A stretch of DNA of 64,000 nucleotides from an uncultured Eubacteriales bacterium (lineage in GTDB: Bacteria; Bacillota; Clostridia; Oscillospirales; Acutalibacteraceae): positions 248,001 through 312,000 of the forward strand of contig CAKSDI010000003.1 in the NCBI GenBank assembly GCA_934445035.1. The letters run 5' to 3'. Every line of letters begins with the position of its first letter. Position 1 is the first letter of the stretch. Below are positions 1 through 7,202 of this stretch, in pieces. The position numbers and the translations under genes are program-made. A model generated the notes under the pieces. The model saw nothing but the letters and a program-made list of their open reading frames with translations, searched no databases and was not told the origin of the DNA.

Positions 1-495
1 AAGAACGCAGGCGTCGGGAAGAGAAGAAAGCCTGCCTATTTCATCATCGGCGCTAAATCCGGGTCTGTCAAACAAAGAAAGCGACATAGCTAAATGCCCG
101 CCTGCCGAAAATCCGCACACGGCAATTTTATCCGATTTATATCCGTACTCATTAGCTTTATATCTTGCATACTGAACGGCTCTTATACCGTCTGCAAAAA
201 TAGCGTTTCCTCTGTAACCCTGCTCGGGGTTTTCCCTGTTTCCCACTCTATAGTGAGCGACAAATGCAAAATAATTTAAAGAATTAAACTTTTTTGCTAC
301 CTTGAAAGCCGCCGCGTCGCCCCTTGCAAAATATCCGCCTCCGGGGAATATCACCACGGCGCCTTTAGGATTTTCAACGGGGAATTCGGAAATATAAGGA
401 TAATTCTTTATCTTCGGCTCAAGCCCCGAATAAAGCACGGGCTCTTTAGAAAATTCCTCATTATAAAAAGGAACATTATTATACAGTTCTTTCAT
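1..495 (-). CDS. alpha/beta hydrolase (acetyl-esterase-like), 3' end beyond window
   Basis: This is a partial gene: 165 codons run from an ATG at 495 to the window edge without a stop. The protein has the layout of the esterase/lipase branch of the alpha/beta hydrolase fold. PGGGY (residues 51-55) sits where the oxyanion-hole HGGG motif is expected, and GFSAGG (128-133) is the nucleophile elbow with Ser130. There is no signal peptide, so a cytoplasmic esterase or deacetylase is likely. The catalytic Asp and His would lie in the missing C-terminal part. The start overlaps the stop of the phosphopantetheinyl transferase gene by 4 bases (ATGA), which suggests translational coupling. The substrate cannot be told from sequence; acetylated sugars are a common choice in this family. 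Confidence 0.82.
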   Translation of the reverse strand, partial: MKELYNNVPFYNEEFSKEPVLYSGLEPKIKNYPYISEFPVENPKGAVVIFPGGGYFARGDAAAFKVAKKFNSLNYFAFVAHYRVGNRENPEQGYRGNAIFADGIRAVQYARYKANEYGYKSDKIAVCGFSAGGHLAMSLSLFDRPGFSADDEIGRLSSLPDACVL

Positions 496-1073
496 TTTTT
501 ACTCCTGAAAACACTTAAATAATACTTTTCATCATTAAAATATAAAGGATAAGAAGTAACATTTTCACTTATTTCTTTTTTAAAGGTATTTATGCTTTTA
601 AGCTCGCTTATTCCCTTTCCGCTCGCTTTGCAAACGCTTTCCTTGACAGTCCATATCCTAATGAATTCATTTAAAAAATCCTTATCGGGCAAAGGAAAAA
701 GAAAATCTTTTTCCTCTTTAAAAAAATATTTTTCGGATATTTTTTTAAAGCTTTTATCGTTTCCCAAAACCGCCTCGATATCAAGCCCTATCCTATCGCA
801 GGCGACATCAAGCTTTATCAGATTTTTAAGTTCGGGCATAGATACGGGTTCAAAATCAAAGCTTAGTGCTGCGGCGGCGAAATGTTTTGAATGGGAAACC
901 GAAATATCCGCAGATTTAAAATCGATCTCGGGTCGGTTTTTTTCAGAAAAGTAAATTTTATTTTCCATATCCTTTCCGAAAACCGATTTTAATAAAGCGT
1001 TTCTTAAAGATACTCCCGTGTTGTGGCGGGAAATTGCGTTATCCTCACAGTTTTTATAGGCAATAAGAATCAT
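492..1073 (-). CDS. 4'-phosphopantetheinyl transferase, Sfp-type
   Basis: Likely moves the phosphopantetheine arm of CoA onto a carrier-protein serine. The diagnostic motifs are present: SVSHS (residues 58-62), the metal-binding GLDIE (about 96-100) and W-x-x-K-E-x-x-x-K (Trp141, Lys144, Glu145, Lys149). I chose the ATG at 1073, one base after the stop of the upstream permease and about 7 bases after an AAGGCG ribosome binding site. A GTG at 1100 would add nine residues and overlap the permease. At 193 residues it is slightly shorter than Sfp (about 220). No carrier protein, polyketide or peptide synthetase gene is visible nearby, so the target may be the fatty-acid ACP encoded elsewhere. Confidence 0.85.
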   Translation of the reverse strand: MILIAYKNCEDNAISRHNTGVSLRNALLKSVFGKDMENKIYFSEKNRPEIDFKSADISVSHSKHFAAAALSFDFEPVSMPELKNLIKLDVACDRIGLDIEAVLGNDKSFKKISEKYFFKEEKDFLFPLPDKDFLNEFIRIWTVKESVCKASGKGISELKSINTFKKEISENVTSYPLYFNDEKYYLSVFRSKK

Positions 1074-1074
1074 A

Positions 1075-2676
1075 TTAAAGCGCCTTGAATTTTCTAACAC
1101 CTGCGGTTTTTAAGCCTTTATAGCAAATGAGGCACAATGCCGCAGTTACTAGAGTAACAATGCCGAGATAAACAGGCGCCGAAACGGATTTCCTAATAAA
1201 GAAATAAGGCAGGAACACTGCTATATCGTAAGCCCATCCGCCGAGCAATGTGAACATAACGCACATACTCTGCTTTACGGCTACCGTTTCATTCACCCAA
1301 TCGAGATTAGGTTTCATACAGTTAAGATAAAGACCGAAAACCGCCGAAAGCAGCATAAATACCTGCGGAACGGCAAGAATATAAACCGCGCTTAAAACAT
1401 CGGGTCTAAACACGATTATTGCGCAGGCGCCGAAAAATACGAGCGGAACGGAAGTAAAGGCTATATGAAGCTTTAATTTTGCGTTTAATATATCCGTTTC
1501 ATTTATCGGAAGCGATCTTAATATCCAAATATTTTTGCCCTCCAAAGAAACAGAGGGAGCAGAGATATCATTCATAGACGCTATCAGGCAGATTATCGCC
1601 ACAATAGAAAAATATATGGTTTTTGCGCCTATAAATTCGTCTAACCCGTCTAAAGCAGTCATTACAGCTTTACCCTTAATAAGGAGCGCCGCTCCTCCGA
1701 GAATAAGGAAGAGAGATGCCATTGAGCAATTAAGCATATAAGCAGGGCTTGACATAAATCTTGTGAATTCTTTTTTGAAAAGAGCTTTTTTGACCGAAAC
1801 TTTTGCCGATACTCTTTCCTTTTTGCCCGATCTTTTAACATTCGCCGTTGAAAAAGCAAGCTTTAAAAAGCTCTTTTTTATAACTAAATATGTAAGAACA
1901 AGCGCAAGAGCGATTACTAAAATCATTATTAAAGCCTGAATTATATCGCCCTCGGCGGCTTTTCCGATAAAGTAAACAAGATAGAAATTATTTTTCAAAT
2001 TATTGCCTATCGTTACAGCATTTTCAAGAATTTCGGTTATAACTGAGCTTGCTTTAAAATAGCAAAAATAATAAACTCCTATAAAAACAAGCGACGCCAA
2101 AACAGTGATAAGCGATTTATTTTTTAATTTTTTCGTTATTTTAGCGACAAGATATCCTAATGCGCAGGAAAGAATAAACACGAAAACGGATACGCAAACC
2201 GTAATACATACAGCGCCGAAAAGGGCTTTAAGCGAAAATCCGCCTACGAACATATACACTAATCCCGCAGGGATTATAACTATTCCCGAATAAAGAAGTC
2301 CCATTAAATAAACGCCGAGAAGTCTTGAGATAATAACATATTTTATATCTATCGGTAAGGAAAGCAAAAGGTCGTTATCCTTAGCGCAGTAAAGACTCTG
2401 AAAGGTATTAAAAACACTGCCGAAAATTCCGAGCAGCACCGCCACTCCGATAAGCAGGCTGTAATACATCCAGCCGAGTTTTGCCGGGATCAAAGCACTT
2501 CCGAGCAGGAAGGATACTCCTATAAACATTCCCCCGAGCACGACCAAAACAAGCAGCGCAAAAAGTGCGATAAACGCTATACTTGCGCCTTTTGATCTTG
2601 CTTTACCCTTTTTTCTGTCATAAAAAAAGGATTGATTTAGCTCATAAAGCTGTTTTTTAAGAAGAATTTTAAGCAT
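1075..2676 (-). CDS. ABC-2 type transporter permease
   Basis: A 533-residue integral membrane protein. After a basic N-terminal stretch it shows roughly twelve hydrophobic segments, in two groups separated by a charged region near residues 280-300. This is the pattern of large ABC-2 type exporter permeases that span the membrane as one long chain. The gene begins 3 bases after the ATP-binding subunit gene and ends one base before the phosphopantetheinyl transferase start, so the genes are surely co-transcribed. The substrate is unknown. The family includes putative peptide, lantibiotic and uncharacterised exporters, and nothing in the neighbourhood encodes an obvious bacteriocin. Confidence 0.8.
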   Translation of the reverse strand: MLKILLKKQLYELNQSFFYDRKKGKARSKGASIAFIALFALLVLVVLGGMFIGVSFLLGSALIPAKLGWMYYSLLIGVAVLLGIFGSVFNTFQSLYCAKDNDLLLSLPIDIKYVIISRLLGVYLMGLLYSGIVIIPAGLVYMFVGGFSLKALFGAVCITVCVSVFVFILSCALGYLVAKITKKLKNKSLITVLASLVFIGVYYFCYFKASSVITEILENAVTIGNNLKNNFYLVYFIGKAAEGDIIQALIMILVIALALVLTYLVIKKSFLKLAFSTANVKRSGKKERVSAKVSVKKALFKKEFTRFMSSPAYMLNCSMASLFLILGGAALLIKGKAVMTALDGLDEFIGAKTIYFSIVAIICLIASMNDISAPSVSLEGKNIWILRSLPINETDILNAKLKLHIAFTSVPLVFFGACAIIVFRPDVLSAVYILAVPQVFMLLSAVFGLYLNCMKPNLDWVNETVAVKQSMCVMFTLLGGWAYDIAVFLPYFFIRKSVSAPVYLGIVTLVTAALCLICYKGLKTAGVRKFKAL

Positions 2677-2679
2677 TAA

Positions 2680-3384
2680 TTATCCCTCCAGCTCTAAGAA
2701 TACGCTTTCAAGACTTAGATCGCCCTTGACCTCTTCCATTGTGCCCGATTTTATAAGAGTGCCCTCTTTGATTATTGCGACTTTATCGCATAGCTTTTCG
2801 GCAACTTCAAGAACATGGGTGGAGAAGAATATCGCTCCGCCGTTATCACAGAATTCTCTCATCATAGTTTTAAGCTGGTGCGAGGCTTTAGGATCAAGAC
2901 CTACAAAAGGCTCATCCATTATAATAAGCTTAGGGCTGTGAATCCAGGCGGAAATCACGGCAAGCTTTTGCTTCATTCCGTGAGAATATGAGGATATCGG
3001 CGAAGAAAGATCGGCCGTAAGCTCAAAAACAGCGGCATATTTTTCAATTTTTTCTTTTCTTTCATCAGTTGAAACTCCGAAAATATCCGCTATAAAATTA
3101 AGGTATTTCATACCCGTCATATAATCATAAAGATCGGGGTTATCAGGGATATAGGCGATCCTTTTTTTGCATTCAAGCGGATCTTCTTTTACGGAAATAC
3201 CGTCAATCAAAATCTCGCCGCTGTCAAAATCAAGAATTCCCGCAACAGATTTTAAAGTTGTGGTTTTTCCTGCACCGTTATGCCCGATAAAACCGTAGAT
3301 CTCGCCGGGTAAAATGTGAAGTGTAAGGTCTTTTAAGACTTTTTTATCGCCGTAGCTTTTAGAAAGTCCGTTAATTTTAAGCAT
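2680..3384 (-). CDS. ABC transporter ATP-binding protein
   Basis: A complete 234-residue ATPase subunit. It has a Walker A motif GHNGAGKTT (residues 34-42), a signature region YSHGMKQK in place of the canonical LSGGQ, Walker B with catalytic Glu (LIIMDEPFVGLDP) and a switch histidine in FFSTHV. The variant signature with SxGM is typical of ABC-2 exporter ATPases. It lies 3 bases upstream of the permease gene and forms its energising partner. Transcription probably starts from the TTGACA/TAAAAT promoter at 3439-3467, just after the end of gltB3, so the unit is separate from glutamate synthase. Confidence 0.92.
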   Translation of the reverse strand: MLKINGLSKSYGDKKVLKDLTLHILPGEIYGFIGHNGAGKTTTLKSVAGILDFDSGEILIDGISVKEDPLECKKRIAYIPDNPDLYDYMTGMKYLNFIADIFGVSTDERKEKIEKYAAVFELTADLSSPISSYSHGMKQKLAVISAWIHSPKLIIMDEPFVGLDPKASHQLKTMMREFCDNGGAIFFSTHVLEVAEKLCDKVAIIKEGTLIKSGTMEEVKGDLSLESVFLELEG

Positions 3385-3408
3385 TCAAAGCACCCCTTGA
3401 AAATATTT

Positions 3409-3437
3409 AAAGCAGTGTATAAAAAACACACTGCTTT
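3409..3437. terminator. hairpin between gltB3 and the ABC transporter genes
   Basis: A perfect 10-bp stem, AAAGCAGTGT (3409-3418) with ACACTGCTTT (3428-3437), closes a T/A-rich loop. On the minus strand it follows gltB3 and probably terminates the glutamate synthase transcript. The T-run after the stem is short and interrupted, so termination may be incomplete. Confidence 0.55.
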
Positions 3438-3438
3438 A

Positions 3439-3467
3439 ATTTTACAATCTTTATATTCCGTTGTCAA
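3439..3467 (-). promoter_or_regulatory. sigma-A type promoter for the ABC transporter unit
   Basis: On the minus strand TTGACA (3467-3462) and TAAAAT (3444-3439) are separated by 17 bases. The predicted start is near 3432, about 50 bases before the ABC ATPase start. The -35 box lies just past the gltB3 stop. Confidence 0.65.
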
Positions 3468-3470
3468 TGG

Positions 3471-4187
3471 TCAATTAGCTACATAAAGCTGTTTATAAGG
3501 GTTTTTGGTATCGGGCGTGATAACATAAAAATCCTCTGAAATAACTTCTTCAAAATCGTACCCGAAAATCAAGCAAAATCTTTTTAAAACAGGAAGAATA
3601 TCATCTATATCTTTCTTTTCGGCTTTTTTAACGGTCGTCTGCTTAGGAAACTCTATATTATCGATATTTCCTCTTATGATCATTTTGCCGCCGTGCATTC
3701 CCGTGCAGGGGAAATTGCCGACAGTCGGCTTGCTCCCATTTGTCAGACCTAATACTATAATCAGTCCGCCTGCCTGGTATTCCCCGAGAAAGCTGCCTGC
3801 TTTTCCGCCTATCATTATAACAGGCTGTTTTTCCTCGTATGCTTTCATATGTATTCCAGCGCGATATCCGGCATTGCCTTTTATAAAAATTTCTCCTCCG
3901 CGCATAGCGTAACCAACAGCGTCGCCCGCGTTGCCGTAAATGATTATCTTGCCGTCGTTCATAGTATCGCCCACGGCGTCCTGTGCATTTCCGAAAACCT
4001 TTATTTCACCGCCTGTTAAATAAGCTCCCAAAGCATTTCCGGGAATTCCTTTAAGCGTTACATTTCCGTCTTTCATTCCCGCGCACAAAAATCTTTGTCC
4101 CAAGCAGTTTTCTATTTCTATATCCTTTTCGTTTCTTATAGCTTCATTAAGCTCCGAAAATTTCTTATTTTCTGCACTTATCTTCAT
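3471..4187 (-). CDS. glutamate synthase GXGXG domain subunit (GltB3-like)
   Basis: A 238-residue protein corresponding to the C-terminal beta-helix (GXGXG) domain of the large glutamate synthase subunit. Repeats of the form G-x-x-x-G-x-A occur through residues 45-150, for example FGNAQDAVGD, YGNAGDAVGY and KGNAGYRAGI. In the full-length enzyme this domain is structural and packs between the amidotransferase and synthase domains. Here it is a separate gene, as in archaea and many Clostridia, 14 bases after the FMN/FeS subunit gene. The last 60 residues are not part of the repeat. A related domain occurs in formylmethanofuran dehydrogenase subunit C, but the neighbours settle the role. Confidence 0.85.
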   Translation of the reverse strand: MKISAENKKFSELNEAIRNEKDIEIENCLGQRFLCAGMKDGNVTLKGIPGNALGAYLTGGEIKVFGNAQDAVGDTMNDGKIIIYGNAGDAVGYAMRGGEIFIKGNAGYRAGIHMKAYEEKQPVIMIGGKAGSFLGEYQAGGLIIVLGLTNGSKPTVGNFPCTGMHGGKMIIRGNIDNIEFPKQTTVKKAEKKDIDDILPVLKRFCLIFGYDFEEVISEDFYVITPDTKNPYKQLYVAN

Positions 4188-4201
4188 TTTTTCACCTGCT
4201 T

Positions 4202-5707
4202 TTATTCTCCGGCATGAGATATTCCGAGGATATCAAGTTCTTTTTTAGTCATATTAATTCCTCTTAACATCAATCGGTTTCCTCTTAAGGCTTCTATTGA
4301 ATTTATTCCCATTCCGCCGAGCATTTCCTTTATTTCATACTGCCACGCCGAAATCAGATTAATAAGCTTTTTGCAGCTTTTTTCGGGATCCAGCCTTTTA
4401 ACAAGCTCGGGATTTTGAGTTGCAATTCCCCAATTGCATTTTCCCGATTGGCAGTTTCTGCAAAGGTGACAGCCCATAGCTATGAGCGCGGCAGTGGCAA
4501 TATAGCAGGCGTCAGCCCCGAGAGCTATCGCTTTTATAACATCCGCCGAGCTTCTTATACTTCCTCCCGCGATAAGCGAAACATTATCTCTTATTCCCTC
4601 GTCGCGCAGTCTTGTATCCACTGCGGCGATAGCAAGTTCTATAGGAATTCCCACATTATCGCGAATTCTTGTAGGAGCGGCGCCCGTTCCTCCTCTGATA
4701 CCGTCTATCGCTATGATATCCGCTCCGCTTCTTGCAATTCCGCTCGCAATAGCGGCAATATTATGCACAGCCGCAACCTTTACTATAATAGGCTTTTTAT
4801 ATTCTGTGGCTTCTTTAAGCGAAAAAACGAGCTGTCTTAGATCCTCGATAGAATAAATATCGTGGTGAGGAGCCGGAGAAATGGCGTCGGACCCCTCGGG
4901 GATCATTCTTGTTTTTGAAACATCGCTTGTTATTTTCGATCCCGGCAAGTGGCCGCCTATTCCGGGCTTTGCCCCCTGCCCCATTTTTATTTCTATAGCG
5001 GCTCCGGCATTAAGATAGGTTTCATAAACCCCGAATCTTCCCGATGCCACCTGCACGATAGTATTATCCTTATATTTATAAAAATCCTTATGAAGTCCGC
5101 CCTCGCCGGTGTTATAAAGAATTCCTAAAGCCTCTGAGGCTTTAGCTAAACTTTCGTGCGCATTATAGCTAATTGAGCCGTAACTCATAGCGGAAAAAAG
5201 AACGGGCAGCGAAAGCTCAAGCTGAGGGGGCATTTTCGTTATTATTTTCCCATTTTTATCTCTTTTTATCCCGCTTGATTTTTTGCCTAAAAAAACTTTT
5301 GTTTCCATAGGCTCTCTAAGAGGATCGATAGGAGGATTTGTAACCTGAGAAGCGTTTATAAGAATTCTGTCAAAGTATACGGGCAGTTCATTCGGGTTTC
5401 CCATTGATGATAATAATACTCCGCCGCTTTGAGCCTGCTTATATATCTCTTTTACCGTACTGCTGTTCCAATTCGCGTTTTCTTTGAAAGCGCAGTCGGT
5501 CTTGACTATTTTAAGCGCGTGTTCAGGACACATACATACGCACCTTTGGCAGTCCACACACTTTGTTTCATCGCTTTTAAGAGCTTTTGTCTTTTCATCG
5601 AAAAAATGAACTCCCATTGAGCACTGCTTAACGCAAATTCCGCAGCCCGTGCACCTTTCTTTATTCCTTATAACCTCAAAATCCGGAAAAATATAATCTT
5701 CAGCCAT
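4202..5707 (-). CDS. glutamate synthase FMN/iron-sulfur subunit with N-terminal ferredoxin domain (GltB2-like)
   Basis: Catalyses the 2-oxoglutarate plus ammonia to glutamate half-reaction on FMN. The N-terminus (residues 15-65) has two [4Fe-4S] motifs, CTGCGICVKQC and CVDCQRCVCMC. The rest is the glutamate synthase TIM barrel, with a GGTGAAPT loop and a CHLCRNC...C cluster near residue 415 followed by NWGIATQ, matching the [3Fe-4S]/FMN region of GltB. The 501-residue length fits stand-alone archaeal and clostridial enzymes. The start overlaps the stop of the amidotransferase gene by one base. No GltD-like NADPH subunit is encoded in the window; the added ferredoxin domain suggests electrons come from ferredoxin or from a partner encoded elsewhere. 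Confidence 0.9.
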   Translation of the reverse strand: MAEDYIFPDFEVIRNKERCTGCGICVKQCSMGVHFFDEKTKALKSDETKCVDCQRCVCMCPEHALKIVKTDCAFKENANWNSSTVKEIYKQAQSGGVLLSSMGNPNELPVYFDRILINASQVTNPPIDPLREPMETKVFLGKKSSGIKRDKNGKIITKMPPQLELSLPVLFSAMSYGSISYNAHESLAKASEALGILYNTGEGGLHKDFYKYKDNTIVQVASGRFGVYETYLNAGAAIEIKMGQGAKPGIGGHLPGSKITSDVSKTRMIPEGSDAISPAPHHDIYSIEDLRQLVFSLKEATEYKKPIIVKVAAVHNIAAIASGIARSGADIIAIDGIRGGTGAAPTRIRDNVGIPIELAIAAVDTRLRDEGIRDNVSLIAGGSIRSSADVIKAIALGADACYIATAALIAMGCHLCRNCQSGKCNWGIATQNPELVKRLDPEKSCKKLINLISAWQYEIKEMLGGMGINSIEALRGNRLMLRGINMTKKELDILGISHAGE

Positions 5708-6798
5708 CAGAATTTTCCCTCCCTGACCTTTACTATTACAGGCTCTCCGCCAGACGGCGCATAAATATTTTCAGCCTCCGGCTCCATAACCCTTATAGCC
5801 GCCTCTTCGCTTGCGACAAATACTTTATCGCCTTTTTCGGCTGTAACCATCGATCTTAATTTAAGCCTGTCATTAAGAGCCATTATTCCGCCCGAAAAGC
5901 CCAAAATAATTGAAAAAGGCCCTGTGATAAGAAGACTCGGAAACATTTTTCTTAAATAAAGATAGGTTTCTTTTTTCTCATCATCCATTTTTTCAATGGT
6001 GCTCCAAAACGGCGCCGCGATAACGGCCGCGGTTTCTTCTAAAGTAAGCCCCTTTTTTCTTAAAAGGTAGTCGGCTATATAGGCTATTACTTCGGTATCG
6101 GTCTGAAGAGTGCATTTGTAGCCGAACATTTCTATAAACCTGCGGTTGGCGTCATAAGAAGAAATTTCGCCGTTATGCACCACCGAATAATCAAGAAGTG
6201 AAAACGGGTGCGCTCCTCCCCACCAGCCGGGAGTGTTTGTGGGGTATCTTCCGTGAGCTGTCCAGGAATAACCCTCATATTCGTCAAGCCTGTAAAATCT
6301 TCCGACATCTTCGGGAAAGCCCACAGCCTTGAAAGCACCCATATTTTTGCCGCTGGAGAAAACATAAGCGCCGTTATATTTTATGTTAATATCCATAACC
6401 GTTCTTGCAACATATTCTTTTTCATCAAGCTGTAATCTTGATAAAATACTTGACAGCGGAGCGACAAAATACCGCCAAATAAGCGGAACATCGGTTATTT
6501 CGGGAATTTTCTTTATCGGAATATTTTCCGCTTTTACTATTTCGAATCTATCCTTTAAAAGCCTTTCGCAGTTTACCCTGTCCTCATTATCATTATAAAA
6601 AATATGCAGGGCATAAAGCTCTTTATATTCGGGATATATTCCATAAGCGGCAAAGCCGCCGCCGAGTCCGTTCGACCTATCGTGCATAGGGATCATACTT
6701 TTAATTATAGTTTCTCCGCTGAATCTTTCTCCCTCTTTAGAAATAACAGCGGAAATAGCGCACCCCGACGGAATACGAACTTCTCCCTCCAATTTCAT
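5707..6798 (-). CDS. glutamate synthase glutamine amidotransferase subunit (GltB1-like)
   Basis: A class II glutamine amidotransferase domain of 363 residues that would release ammonia from glutamine for GltB2. The likely nucleophile is Cys13 in SGCAIS, so a 12-residue propeptide must be removed, as in full-length glutamate synthase. YPTNTPGWWGGAHPF and VHNGEISSYDANRRF match conserved glutaminase loops. It is first in the split glutamate synthase operon. Translation starts at ATG 6798 behind GAGAGGAG. The transcript begins about 90 bases upstream and passes through a leader containing an AAAGGC-loop hairpin and a strong terminator, so expression is probably attenuated. Confidence 0.9.
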   Translation of the reverse strand: MKLEGEVRIPSGCAISAVISKEGERFSGETIIKSMIPMHDRSNGLGGGFAAYGIYPEYKELYALHIFYNDNEDRVNCERLLKDRFEIVKAENIPIKKIPEITDVPLIWRYFVAPLSSILSRLQLDEKEYVARTVMDINIKYNGAYVFSSGKNMGAFKAVGFPEDVGRFYRLDEYEGYSWTAHGRYPTNTPGWWGGAHPFSLLDYSVVHNGEISSYDANRRFIEMFGYKCTLQTDTEVIAYIADYLLRKKGLTLEETAAVIAAPFWSTIEKMDDEKKETYLYLRKMFPSLLITGPFSIILGFSGGIMALNDRLKLRSMVTAEKGDKVFVASEEAAIRVMEPEAENIYAPSGGEPVIVKVREGKF

Positions 6799-6820
6799 AA
6801 GGCAAAACTCCTCTCAAAAT

Positions 6821-6866
6821 AAAAAAGCGCTCATATTAATAAGGATGATCCTTATAATATGAACGC
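6821..6866 (-). terminator. attenuator terminator in the gltB leader
   Basis: On the minus strand a stem of about 18 bp, with one mismatch and one bulge, pairs 6866-6849 with 6845-6827. It is followed at once by TTTTTTATTTT (6826-6816). It lies between the gltB1 promoter and the GAGAGGAG ribosome binding site, so it would stop transcription before the gene unless prevented from folding. Its 5' arm includes 6859-6864, which also form the 3' arm of the AAAGGC hairpin; the two structures cannot coexist. Confidence 0.72.
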
Positions 6867-6876
6867 CTTTGTTCAT
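6859..6876 (-). promoter_or_regulatory. AAAGGC hexaloop hairpin (candidate antiterminator) in the gltB leader
   Basis: Minus-strand stem ATGAAC/GTTCAT with the six-base loop AAAGGC starts about 10 bases after the predicted transcription start. The same loop on a same-sized stem occurs at the same place in the divergent glnN leader. A at loop position 1 and G at position 4 are the features described for RNA targets of ANTAR-domain antiterminators. Assignment to that system is inference. Confidence 0.55.
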
Positions 6877-6892
6877 CATTTAATTTTTTCAC

Positions 6893-6921
6893 ATTATAGC
6901 ACCGAAAAATCTTTTTGTCAA
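6893..6921 (-). promoter_or_regulatory. promoter of the split glutamate synthase operon
   Basis: Full-consensus minus-strand promoter: TTGACA (6921-6916), 17-base spacer, TATAAT (6898-6893). Predicted start near 6886. Between this and the glnN promoter at 7019 the DNA is very AT-rich, and I see no further gene in it. Confidence 0.82.
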
Positions 6922-7018
6922 TAAAAGTTAAAAAATTTATCAGATTTTGTCGTATCACTTAAATTTTTTAAGAAAAAACATCAGAAAGGATTAAAAAATT
7001 AATTTTTTCTAAAAACCA

Positions 7019-7047
7019 TTGACAATTGATTTTTAAAGCGCTATAAT
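7019..7047 (+). promoter_or_regulatory. promoter of the glnN-amt operon
   Basis: Full-consensus promoter: TTGACA (7019-7024), 17-base spacer, TATAAT (7042-7047). It drives a leader of about 150 bases before the glnN start. A promoter this strong followed by a terminator is typical of control by attenuation rather than at initiation. Confidence 0.82.
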
Positions 7048-7058
7048 ATCACGCATAG

Positions 7059-7094
7059 AAGACAAAGGCGTCTTAAGAGGGAAAAATCTCTTAA
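7059..7094 (+). promoter_or_regulatory. tandem hairpins with AAAGGC hexaloop in the glnN leader
   Basis: First hairpin: AAGAC (7059-7063), loop AAAGGC (7064-7069), GTCTT (7070-7074). Next to it is AAGAG (7075-7079) paired with CTCTT (7088-7092), extendable by two pairs if the first hairpin opens. The hexaloop is identical to the one in the gltB leader. A nine-base direct repeat AACGGCGTC occurs at 7093 and 7132. Confidence 0.55.
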
Positions 7095-7126
7095 CGGCGT
7101 CTTTTATTTATTTAATATGTAATTTT

Positions 7127-7180
7127 GGGGCAACGGCGTCCCCTTTCCGATCAAAAGGAAAGGGAGCGCCGCCCTTTTTT
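7127..7180 (+). terminator. leader terminator of glnN with a competing upstream hairpin
   Basis: Terminator stem 7134-7148 with 7157-7171 (one mismatch and one G-T pair), then CCCTTTTTT to 7180. An alternative hairpin pairs GGGG (7127-7130) with CCCC (7140-7143) around a loop region that includes ACGGCG. It uses the same C residues, so it is mutually exclusive with the terminator. That arrangement fits antitermination control of glutamine synthetase. Confidence 0.7.
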
Positions 7181-7202
7181 ATTTATAAAGGAGTTGTCAG
7201 TT

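Noticed and set aside
592..954. Plus-strand open frame of 120 codons
   Set aside because: Lies wholly antisense to the phosphopantetheinyl transferase gene, has no ribosome binding site and no recognisable domain; a shadow frame.
4415..4840. Plus-strand open frame of 141 codons
   Set aside because: Antisense to glutamate synthase GltB2, serine/arginine-rich low-information translation, no ribosome binding site.
7125..7202. Upstream extension of the glutamine synthetase reading frame beginning at 7125
   Set aside because: It would translate the leader terminator and competing hairpin; ATG 7203 has AAAGGAG nine bases upstream and gives the normal GSIII N-terminus.
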